DNA from: Archangium sp.
GTDB lineage: Bacteria > Myxococcota > Myxococcia > Myxococcales > Myxococcaceae
Direction of reading: 5' to 3'
Length of the DNA stretch: 64,000 bases
NCBI GenBank assembly: GCA_030695565.1
Contig: JAUYRZ010000110.1
Coordinates: 21,051 to 85,050, forward strand
The translations under genes were made by a program, and so were the position numbers. This document shows, piece after piece, positions 9,213 through 17,500 of this stretch (its first letter is position 1; every line of letters starts with the position of its first letter). The notes under the pieces are model-generated. The model ran no database searches. It saw only the letters and a program-made list of their open reading frames with translations, and was not told the origin of the DNA.

Positions 9213-9449
9213 ATGCGCTCAATGACTGTTGCCCTCTGTCTCGTCGCGACCTTCGCCCTCGCTCAGCCCGCTCCGAATCCGCCTCCGAAAGCCACCAATG
9301 TCGACCTCACCGGCTCCACGATCATCGGCGCGACTGAGGTTCCGCTCGGCACCATCTACCTGCCTCACCCCAAGGTGAAGTTCGACTCCCTCATCCGCGT
9401 GCGCATGAACATGAACGACAAGCTCGCTGCGAGTGTGCACGAAATATGA
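9213..9449 (+). CDS. CglF-like small secreted protein (copy 1)
   Basis: 78 aa from ATG 9213 (alternatives TTG 9198, ATG 9222). Signal peptide to about residue 20 (FALAQ). The C-terminal half shares its pattern with the next gene: a G-T-I block, then K-V-K, SLIRVR and a DKLAASVHEI ending against NLIKIR and DKVMQSVGEL. I read the two as diverged tandem paralogues. CglF (GltF) is a small secreted component of the Myxococcus gliding complex, by my recollection of the family. Confidence 0.6.
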   Translation: MRSMTVALCLVATFALAQPAPNPPPKATNVDLTGSTIIGATEVPLGTIYLPHPKVKFDSLIRVRMNMNDKLAASVHEI

Positions 9450-9493
9450 CACCTTTCTCACAGTGTGAGACCTGACCATCTGAAGCTTGGGAT

Positions 9494-9520
9494 TTGCGGT
9501 TGGGCGGGGAGTGGTAGCAT
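9494..9520 (+). promoter_or_regulatory. Possible sigma-70-type promoter of the cglF-like gene
   Basis: TTGCGG at 9494 and TAGCAT at 9515 with a short 15-base spacer, about 50 bases before the start codon. A weak match, listed because it lies in the longest gap upstream of gltG. Confidence 0.25.
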
Positions 9521-9569
9521 CCTCCCGCTCGCCCAACGCACCGGGCCAAAGGGATTCGCCGGAGGATTC

Positions 9570-9818
9570 ATGAAGAAGGCACTGGGTTTGACGATCGCGC
9601 TGTCATTTGCACTGCCCGCATTCGCTCAGGACAAGGGCGGGGGCGTCACCTACAAGAAGCAGACTGAGTACTCGTTCGAAGACGACACCATCGAAGGCGA
9701 CTTGACGAAGCCCGACGGCGAATACGTCGAGGCCCGCAAGAAGGTGAAGCACTCGAACCTGATCAAGATTCGCGAAGAGTTCAAAGACAAGGTCATGCAG
9801 TCCGTCGGCGAGCTCTGA
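9570..9818 (+). CDS. cglF: CglF/GltF-like small secreted gliding protein
   Basis: 82 aa. Clear signal peptide (MKKALGLTIALSFALPAFAQ) and a mature part of about 62 residues with TEYSFEDDTIEGDLTKPDGE, ARKKVKHSNLIKIREEF and terminal SVGEL. Size, export signal and position directly before gltG fit CglF (GltF), a small envelope protein required for assembly of the gliding apparatus in Myxococcus. The ribosome site is GGAGG at 9560. The symbol rests on gene order and remembered family features. Confidence 0.65.
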   Translation: MKKALGLTIALSFALPAFAQDKGGGVTYKKQTEYSFEDDTIEGDLTKPDGEYVEARKKVKHSNLIKIREEFKDKVMQSVGEL

Positions 9819-9892
9819 ACTTTTTGGGTCGGGAACCCGGCGTGATGCCGGCTGTCTGACCGCGTGACGCCCTTTTTCCCCGGAGGCCCCTC

Positions 9893-11803
9893 GTGGCTGT
9901 TCCACTGACTTTGAAGGTTTTCAAAGGTGACGAGCTGGTCGTCGCCAAAGATTACGACCGCGACATCATCAAGATCGGTCGCCTGTCCTCCGCTCACCTC
10001 TGCCTGGATGACGAGAAGGTCTCGCGCATCCACTCCGTGATCGAAGTCGCTCCCGACGGCAGCCTGTCCATCATCGACATGGGCAGCGTCGAAGGCACCT
10101 TCGTCAACGGCAAGCGCGTCAACAAGGGCGCGCTCCAGTTCGGCGACGAGGTGAAGGTCGGCAACACCACCATCAAGGTCGAAGCCGCCGGTGCCGCGCC
10201 GTCCATCGCGCCCAGCGCTCCCTCCGTGGCTGCCGTCGCCGCCGCGCCTGCCGAAGTCGCCGCGCCCATGGTCGTGCCGGTGGCCGTCCCCGTCGTTCAG
10301 GCAGCCGTGGTGCAGCAGGTCGTTCAGCAGGTGCCGGTGCAGGCGCCTCCGGTCGCCCGCCAGCCGCCCCCGCCGCCGCCCTCCGCCGTGTTGGACGAAG
10401 CGACCGGCGCCTCGGTGCGTTCGCGCCCCCGCCGCCGCAAGGGCAGTGGCCCGCTGGGTGTCGAGCTGCGTTTCCTCTGGGGTGACCAGATGGTGGGTGA
10501 GTACTTCCTCCACCCCGATGTCGAGCGCACCTTCACCGTCGGCACCACCGCCAAGTCGCACTTCAACATGGGCGACTCGAAGTTCGGCGCGCCCACCTTC
10601 GACCTGGTTCGTTTCGGTAAGGCCGGCGCGAGCCTGCGCTTCACCTCGAAGATGAACGGTGAGCTGCAGCGCAAGTTCGGCGAAGAGACGATGACGCTCG
10701 ACGAGGCGAAGAAGAAGAACATCGCCACCGCTGACGGCGACGGCCTGGTGCTCACGCTCCAGCACGAAGACTTCGCGTGGATCGATCTCGGCGGCATCGT
10801 GGTCGAGGTGTTCTTCCAGCCCCAGCCCAAGGCCGTGTTCGTGCCTTTCGCGGAGTCGGTCGACTTCACCGTCCTCAACATCTTCCTGTTGATGTTCTTC
10901 ATCGCGGCGCTCTTCGTGATCAGCGCGGCGAACCTGAACGCAGAAGGTGAGGCCTTCGACGACGAGCTCAACTCCAACTCGGCGCGCATCGCCAAGCTGC
11001 TGATCAAGCCGCCCGAGAAGAACCCCATTCTTCAGAAGTTCGAGAAGAAGAAGGACTCCGGCGAAGTCGCCCAGAAGCACAAGGACAGCGAAGGGCAGAT
11101 GGGCAAGAAGGAGGCGCCCAAACGTTCTGCGCACGCGGCGCCCAAGGGCGACCCGAACAACAAGGATCAGGCGCGGCTCCTCGTGGCCAAGGTGTTCGGC
11201 GGCACGGGCGGCGGCATCTCCACCATCTTCGGCCACCAGGGGCTCGGCGGTGAGCTGAAGAGCGCGATGGGCAACATGTTCGGCGCAGCGGCCGGCGACT
11301 CCGGCGGCTTCGGCGGCCTGGGCTTGCGTGGCTCGGGCTCAGGTGGTGGCGGCGTGGGTGACACCGTGGGCATCGGCGGCATCGGCACCAAGGGTCGTGG
11401 CGGCGGCACCGGCGGTTACGGTTCTGGCGTCGGCGTGCTGGGCGGCAAGAAAGACATCGACATCGGCATCACCTCGTCTGAGCCGATGGTCATGGGTTCG
11501 CTCGACAAGGAACTCATCCGCAAGGTCATTCACGCCAACCGCGGCCAGATTCGCTACTGCTACGAGAGCCAGCTGAACCGGTTCCCCAAGCTCAATGGCA
11601 AGGTGGCGGTGAAGTTCATCATCTCGCCCACGGGCTCGGTGTCGACGTCGTCGGTCGCGCAGACCACCGTGGGTAATGCGGAGCTCGAGGCCTGTGTCGC
11701 CGGCCGCGTTCGCACCTGGACGTTCCCCAAGCCGAAGGGCGGAGGCGTGGTGATCGTGACGTACCCGTTCATCTTCGCGCAGTCCGGCGGGCAGGGCGGG
11801 TAA
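9893..11803 (+). CDS. gltG: GltG-like: FHA domain, one TM helix, AgmX/PglI TonB-like C-terminus
   Basis: 636 aa. GTG start behind GGAGG. N-terminal cytoplasmic FHA domain (about 22-95: KIGRLSSAHLCLDD, VSRIHSVIE, GSVEGTFVNGKRV), which binds phosphothreonine; a Pro/Val/Gln-rich linker; a second domain (about 185-310); a transmembrane helix (about 322-345); a Lys/Glu-rich and then Gly-rich periplasmic stretch; and a C-terminal TonB-like domain (about 535-632: GQIRYCYESQL, GSVSTSS, TWTFPKP). This layout is that of GltG (PglI), which spans the inner membrane and reaches the outer membrane in the gliding machine. A strong terminator follows. Confidence 0.85.
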   Translation: MAVPLTLKVFKGDELVVAKDYDRDIIKIGRLSSAHLCLDDEKVSRIHSVIEVAPDGSLSIIDMGSVEGTFVNGKRVNKGALQFGDEVKVGNTTIKVEAAGAAPSIAPSAPSVAAVAAAPAEVAAPMVVPVAVPVVQAAVVQQVVQQVPVQAPPVARQPPPPPPSAVLDEATGASVRSRPRRRKGSGPLGVELRFLWGDQMVGEYFLHPDVERTFTVGTTAKSHFNMGDSKFGAPTFDLVRFGKAGASLRFTSKMNGELQRKFGEETMTLDEAKKKNIATADGDGLVLTLQHEDFAWIDLGGIVVEVFFQPQPKAVFVPFAESVDFTVLNIFLLMFFIAALFVISAANLNAEGEAFDDELNSNSARIAKLLIKPPEKNPILQKFEKKKDSGEVAQKHKDSEGQMGKKEAPKRSAHAAPKGDPNNKDQARLLVAKVFGGTGGGISTIFGHQGLGGELKSAMGNMFGAAAGDSGGFGGLGLRGSGSGGGGVGDTVGIGGIGTKGRGGGTGGYGSGVGVLGGKKDIDIGITSSEPMVMGSLDKELIRKVIHANRGQIRYCYESQLNRFPKLNGKVAVKFIISPTGSVSTSSVAQTTVGNAELEACVAGRVRTWTFPKPKGGGVVIVTYPFIFAQSGGQGG

Positions 11804-11820
11804 GCGTTTCCTGAGTTCGG

Positions 11821-11855
11821 CCCCCGTCTCCATCTGGAGGCGGGGGCTTTTTTTT
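11821..11855 (+). terminator. Rho-independent terminator after gltG
   Basis: CCCCCGTCTCC and GGAGGCGGGGG pair over 11 bp with a four-base loop, followed by eight T residues. It lies 17 bases after the gltG stop and separates it from the barrel gene. Confidence 0.9.
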
Positions 11856-11895
11856 CGCGCGCTCTGTGTTCTTTCCTCACCGCCCATTCGCTGGG

Positions 11896-11901
11896 TTAGG
11901 G
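11896..11901 (+). promoter_or_regulatory. Possible -10 element (TAGGGT) of the CglE-like gene
   Basis: A TANNNT hexamer 10 bases before the ATG and downstream of the gltG terminator, so a promoter is needed here. Leader would be very short. The -35 is not convincing. Confidence 0.25.
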
Positions 11902-11911
11902 TGCAGCCCGC

Positions 11912-12541
11912 ATGAAGCGCTTCTCTTCGCTGGGTGTGATCGTTGCGTTGGCCTCCTCCTTCGCGTTGGCGCAGACCGCCGCGCCCAAGCTCGAGGACAA
12001 GAAGGCGGTCAAGTACAACGAGATCGAGCGGGGCTTCTTCTTCGAAGGCCGTGGCGGTTTCTTCGGCGTGATCAACCCGCCCACGCTCTCTGGCGGGCGC
12101 TCGTACTTCTCGGCCGGCCAGGCCATCGGGCTCGACATGGGCGTGGACATCGGAGAGCGCGTCTCTCCGAGCCTCTTCCTGCTCGCGTCGTCGAACCGCA
12201 TGCTCAGCGACTACACCGGGCTGAGCACCACGGGCGCGGCCTCGGGTGACTTCGGCGCGATCACCCCTGGCGTGGCGGTGAAGATTCGCCTGGTCGGCCT
12301 GGCCGACTCGCAAGACGTGCAGCGCACCTGGGTCTACGTGCGGGCAGCGGGTGGCGTGGTGTTCTACAGCCCGCAGTCGTTGCTCCCCACGCTCGACGTG
12401 ATGATCTCCGGCGGCGCGGGCATCGAGTACTTCACCCGCCTGCGTCACTTCGTGATCGGCGTGGAGGCGAACTTCAACTTCATGGCGCTGACCCAATCGG
12501 TGGGCTTCTCGGTGCTGCCGACCGTGAAGTACGCCTTCTGA
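11912..12541 (+). CDS. cglE: GltH/CglE-like outer-membrane beta-barrel protein
   Basis: 209 aa. Signal peptide cleaved near FALAQ (residue 21). Alternating hydrophobic and aromatic strands fill the mature part, which ends in Phe (KYAF), the usual outer-membrane barrel signal. Position between gltG and gltI is that of GltH (CglE), an outer-membrane partner of the TonB-like proteins. The symbol is inferred from order and topology. A long gap (110 bases) and its own possible -10 indicate a separate transcript from gltG. Confidence 0.65.
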   Translation: MKRFSSLGVIVALASSFALAQTAAPKLEDKKAVKYNEIERGFFFEGRGGFFGVINPPTLSGGRSYFSAGQAIGLDMGVDIGERVSPSLFLLASSNRMLSDYTGLSTTGAASGDFGAITPGVAVKIRLVGLADSQDVQRTWVYVRAAGGVVFYSPQSLLPTLDVMISGGAGIEYFTRLRHFVIGVEANFNFMALTQSVGFSVLPTVKYAF

Positions 12542-12650
12542 GCGTCACCCGGTAAACCGGCCCTTGACGGGGCGTGCTGTCACCTGACAAGGCAACGTCT
12601 CGCGACTGGCACTCACGCCGGTCGATGCACTTTTCACGAGCGAGAGCACC

Positions 12651-14501
12651 ATGACGGTCGACAACAACGCGAAGGGCCCCGGGCAGGGTCGCAGTGGCAA
12701 CGGGTTTTCTTTCGATGACGCTCGCGAGGGCGGTCGTGGTGGCAAGGGCGGCCCCGGCGGCGGTCGTGGTGGCCCGGGCGGCGGCCGCGGTGGTCCGGGT
12801 GGCGGGCGTGGTGGCCCCGGTGGCGGGCGTGGTGACCGTCGCGAAGGCGGCGGCAACAGCGGCGCGTACCGGGTGGTCAACGAGCTGAGCTCGCTCGAGA
12901 AGGCCCTCACCAAGTCTGACGTCATCGCCATGAAGGAGCCGCTGTCGGCGGTGCTCAAGGCGGTCAAGCCGCTGCGCCTGAAGAACCTCGAGGCGCTCGA
13001 CATCGGCACCCGCGGCAAGCTGATCACCTCGCTCATGCGCGCACAGCGCCTGCCCAAGCCGGCGCCCTCCGAGACGCCTGTCGCTGAAGCGCCCGCGGCT
13101 GAAGCCGCTCCGGTGGAGGCGCCCGTCGAGGCCGCCGCTCCTACCGAAGGTGACGCGGCGCCCGCTGAAGCGGCGGCGCCTGTCGAAGCCGCTGCGCCTG
13201 CCGCTCCTGCGGCGCCCGCCGTCGATCCGAGGATCGCCGCGTGGACCGAGAACCAGTTCACCGTCGGCCTCATCTGGTCGTCGATGAACGAGGCGGATCG
13301 CGCGAAGACGGCGTTCGAGAACGCCGGCCGTCAGCCCACCGAGGCCGACCTGGCGGTGCCCGCGCACGTCGAGCGCGCTCCTGAAGCGCCCCGCGGTGCG
13401 CGCCCCGAGCGTGGTGGTGCCCGTTCGGCTTCGGCCCGTGGTGATCGCCCCGAGCGTGGTGGTGCCCGCACCGATCGGCCCGCCCGCCCGACCCGCCCCG
13501 AGCGCCCTGTTCCCTTCGTTTCGTCGGGTGACTGGCAGGTCGACGTGAAGACCCTCGAGACGGCCGGCCGCACGCGTGACGCCGCCCGCATTCACGAGAA
13601 GAACAAGTCGTTCGCCGACGCGCTGCGCCTGTACGAGGCCGGCGGTGACTTCAAGTCTGCGCTGCGCAACGCCGCGCTGGGCAAGGTCGACGAGGCGTTC
13701 ACCCGTCTGTCGGCCAAGCTCAAGCCCGACGAGATGATCGAAGCGCTCGAGCGCGCCGAAGCGTGGGAGAAGCTGATGGAGTTCCACGTCGCCCGTGCCG
13801 ACTTCGACTCGATCGCCAAGCTCTACGAGCGCGCTGCGCAGTTCGACCAGGCGGGTCTTGCCTGGGAGCGCGCGGGCAAACTCTCGCTGGCGCGCAAGGC
13901 GTACGAGCGTGCGCGTGATGCAGGTTCAGCGCACCGCGTTCGTGACCTCGAAGTGGTCAAGCTCATCGAGCGCGGCGATCGCCTCGGCGCGGCCACCCTC
14001 CAGGTCAGCGGCGGCAAGAAGGCCGAAGCCCTCGAGACCCTCAAGCCGTTGCCGGGCCCCAAGGCGTTCCACTTCATGCAGAAGCTGAAGATGACGGCCG
14101 AGGCCGATGCCTTCGCGAAGGCGGAGCTGGCCAAGGCCGAAGCCGAGAACAACCCCGTGCAGCGCGCGCGTTGGCTCGAGCTGCTGGGCCGTCTGCCCGA
14201 AGCGGCCGAGGTGTACCTGGCCGCAGATCGGAAGGACAAGGCCGCGTTCGTGTTCGAGGCCATGGGCGATCTGAAGAAGGCCGCCGAGCTCCTCGAGGCG
14301 GCAGGTCAGCTCGACAAGGCGCAGGCGCTCTTCACCAAGCAGGGCGACACCGCCAACGCCGAGCGCGTCAAGGCGCTGCCCCGCCCGGAGCCCAAGCCGA
14401 AGTCGGCCGCGGCCGTCGCGGAAGAGGCTGAAGACGCAGCGGCGATGCCGCCCCCGGAGGCTGCCCCGTCGAACGGGCCGACTCCCGGCGCAAACGCCTG
14501 A
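12651..14501 (+). CDS. RGG-box / TPR-like cytoplasmic protein in the gliding-type cluster
   Basis: 616 aa, no signal peptide. Residues 9-70 are a Gly/Arg-rich low-complexity segment with four GGPGGGR units; then a charged helical block (about 70-125), an Ala/Pro/Glu-rich stretch (about 130-200), a second Arg/Gly segment with PERGGAR repeats (about 240-285) and TPR-like helical repeats (about 290-590: FADALRLYEAGGDFKSAL, AIAKLYERA type units). The tail is Pro/Ala-rich. RGG segments commonly bind RNA or drive condensation; here the partner is unknown. It sits 50 bases before gltI and probably shares its transcript. Confidence 0.8.
   Translation: MTVDNNAKGPGQGRSGNGFSFDDAREGGRGGKGGPGGGRGGPGGGRGGPGGGRGGPGGGRGDRREGGGNSGAYRVVNELSSLEKALTKSDVIAMKEPLSAVLKAVKPLRLKNLEALDIGTRGKLITSLMRAQRLPKPAPSETPVAEAPAAEAAPVEAPVEAAAPTEGDAAPAEAAAPVEAAAPAAPAAPAVDPRIAAWTENQFTVGLIWSSMNEADRAKTAFENAGRQPTEADLAVPAHVERAPEAPRGARPERGGARSASARGDRPERGGARTDRPARPTRPERPVPFVSSGDWQVDVKTLETAGRTRDAARIHEKNKSFADALRLYEAGGDFKSALRNAALGKVDEAFTRLSAKLKPDEMIEALERAEAWEKLMEFHVARADFDSIAKLYERAAQFDQAGLAWERAGKLSLARKAYERARDAGSAHRVRDLEVVKLIERGDRLGAATLQVSGGKKAEALETLKPLPGPKAFHFMQKLKMTAEADAFAKAELAKAEAENNPVQRARWLELLGRLPEAAEVYLAADRKDKAAFVFEAMGDLKKAAELLEAAGQLDKAQALFTKQGDTANAERVKALPRPEPKPKSAAAVAEEAEDAAAMPPPEAAPSNGPTPGANA
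12747..12830 (+). repeat. Four tandem 21-bp units encoding GGPGGGR
   Basis: Codons differ between units (for example GGC/GGT and CGT/CGC), so the protein repeat is kept while the DNA has diverged. This argues for selection on the RGG sequence. Confidence 0.85.
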
Positions 14502-14551
14502 AAACCTCGTCTTGTTGGGGGCGTGCGGGCTAAAGTCCCGCCCGCTCCCAC

Positions 14552-17500
14552 ATGTCGAATACTCCTGAAAAGCCGTTTGGCGAGGTTGAGGCCAGCCTCG
14601 AAAAGACCGGCCGCGTCGACGAGCTCATCAAGCTGTACGAGTCGCGCTCGCGTGAGGTCCCCAAGGCAGAAGAAGCCGCGCACCTGTTGTGCCGCGCGGC
14701 TGATCTCTGTCGCGAAAAGCTGAAGAACCCGGTCCGCGCAGAGGAGCTGTTTCGCCGCGCGTTGATCTATTCGCCGAATGCGCGCGAGGCCCTCGAGGGT
14801 CTGCGCGGCATCTACGAAGGCCGCAGCGACGCGGCCGCGCTCGGTGAAGTGCTGGAGCGCCTGGCGCTCGTGCAGTCGGGGCCCGCCGCGGCGGCGCTCT
14901 ACCTGCGGGCCGGTGAGCTCTACGAGACCAAGCTCCAGCGGCGTGACCGAGCGGTGCTCTGCTACCAGCTCGCTTCGCGCGCCGCGCCGCAGGAACGCGC
15001 GGCGTACCAGAAGGCGCGCAAGCTCTTGCTGGCAGAAGGCCGGCACGCGTCGGGCTTCGATTCGCTCGAGCGTGAACGGGCGGCGCTCGGTGATCGCGAG
15101 CTGCTCGAGGAGTACGTCAGCTTCGCCGAGTCGCTGGTCGGCTTCCCTCAAGAGCACGCGCTGGCCACCAAGGCCCTGGTGCGCGCGCTCGCCGTCGACG
15201 GGAAGAACGCCCGCGCGGCTGCGATTCAGAAGGATCTGACCAAGCTCGAGTACGTCTGGCGCGACAAGGTCAAGCAGCTCAAGAGCCAGTCGCTGGAAGA
15301 GCGTGATCGCCGGGTGGCGGCGCGCATGTCGCTGCAGGTCGCGCGGCTCTATGCTTTTTACGAGCCCGGGGCGGTCGACAAGGTGAAGGAAGCCATCGAG
15401 CGGTGTTTTGCGCTCTGGCCGGCGATGCCCGATGCGCTCGATCTGCTCGAGCAGGTCGCCACGAAGGCGGGTGACGTGCGGGTGGCGCTCACCGTCTTCT
15501 CGAAGCTGGCGGGCGATACGCGCGACAAGCAGGCCAAGGTCGACCTGCATCTGCGCATCGGCCAGGTCCTGCTCTCGAAGCTCAACGATCAGCAGGGCGC
15601 CTCCGACGCGTTCGAAGAAGCGGCCAAGCTCGATCCCGCCCGGCCCGACGCGGCGGAGCTCGCCAGTGAAGCGCTGATCTCGGTCGGCAAGCTCGCCGAA
15701 GGTATGGCGGTGCTCGAGCGGCACCTGGTCACCATCAAGGACAAGAGCGCCCAGGTGGCGTTGCGGCTGAACCTCGCCGACCTCACCCAGAAGCTGCTCA
15801 AGGATCTCAACGCCTCGCGCGGTCACGTCGAAGCCGCGCAGCGCACCGACCCCAACAACGCGCAGGTGGCCTACCGCCTGGTCGCGCTCTACGCCGACGA
15901 CGGCAACCTCGAGGCGCTCTGGCCGTTGCTCGAGCTGGCCGCCTCGGCGCCGCGGCCCATCGCGGATCGTGTCTCGTTGTGTGAGCTGGTCGCGATGTTG
16001 TGTGACGATCGCGGCGATCCGAAGAGGGCGTTCCACGCGCTCTCGTTGGCGCTGCCGCTCGATCCCGCGCGCACCACCTTGCTCGCGTCGTTGGTGGAGG
16101 CCGCGCAGAAGGCCGCCGCTCAGCCCCAGCTCGCGTTGGCGCTGAGGCGTTCGGCGCAGGTCGCGCCGCCCGAAGCGCAGGCGTCGTTGTGGAGGACGCT
16201 GGGCAAGGTGCTCCAGTCACTGGGCCGCCCCGCGGAGGCGCAGGAGGCCTGGCTCGAGGTTCAGAAACGCCACGTCGACGATCCGGAAGCGACCACCGCA
16301 CTCACCGCGATGCGGAAGGCGCTCGCAGAAGAACCGCAGGATCCGCGCTCGAAGTTGGAGGCCGAAGCCCGGAAGCTGGAGGCCTCCGCGGCCGATCCTG
16401 CTTCGGCGGCCGGCGTGTACCGGAAGATCCTCGAGCTCGATCCCGACAGCGTGCAGACGCTGAAAAAGCTCGGCGCGGCGTCCGCGAACCTGGGGCTCTG
16501 GGAAGAGGTGGCCGTCGTCGCTGAGCGCCTGCTCGCGCTGGCCGACTCGCCCGCAGAACGCCAGGAGTGGCGCGCCCGTCTCGCGCAGCTCTACGCCGAG
16601 CGGCTCAATCGGCGTGAAGAGGCCGTGAAGCTGTACCTGAACCTGCTCGACGAGGGGAATGACAGCGCGGCGGTGGTCGGTGGTCTCGAGCGGCTCGCCT
16701 CACAAGGCGTGCGGCAGGGCGACATCTCGCGCGCGCTCGCTCCGGTGTACGCGAAGGCGGGCGACTATCAGCGGCAGGTGGCTTCGCTGCTGGTGCAGCT
16801 CTCGTCGGTGCAGGATCGCGACGAACAGAAGAACCTGCTGACGCTGCTGGCCGAGACGACGGAGAAGCGGCTCATCGACGAGCGCGCGGCGTTCGATCTT
16901 CGCCTGCGGGGTCTGGCGCTCGATCCGGCCGACACCGCGTTCCGCGCCGAAGCGCTCCGCCTGGGCCGTGCGCTCAAGGCCGAGCAGGAGCTCGCGCGCA
17001 CCTTCACCGAGCTGGCCGTGAAGTCGGAAGACGCGACGCTCACGGTCTCCTTGCTGCTGGAGGCCTCGGAGCTCGCCGAAGAAGTGGGCGCCATCGACGA
17101 GGCCGCCACTTCGTTGAAGCGTGGCCTGGAAAAGACGGTCGATCAGCCCGAGCTGCTGCTGCGCCTCTCAGAGCTGTACCTGATGGCCAAGCGCTGGTCT
17201 GACTGCGATCAGGTGCTGCGGCGCCGGTTGTCGCTGGCCACCACCGACGACGAGAAGATCTCGCTGGGCCTGCAGCTGACGCAGGTGAACAGCGAGCTCG
17301 ATCGCCCCCGTGAAGCGGCCAGTGCGCTGGCCGAGGCGATCAAGGCCGGTGCGCCCGAAGCAGATCACCTGCCGCGGCTGGGCCAGTTGCTCGAGCAGGG
17401 TGGCCAGCTGCGTGAGCTGACCCAGGTGCAGTCGCGGTTGATCGCGCTGTACGAGCAGGCCGGCGAGAAGGACAAGGCGCAGGCGCTCACCATGACCCGC

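Noticed and set aside
12480..13787. Minus-strand frame rich in Thr/Ala/Gly opposite the RGG protein
   Set aside because: Reverse reading of Ala/Pro and Gly/Arg repeats; low complexity arises from the repeats themselves.
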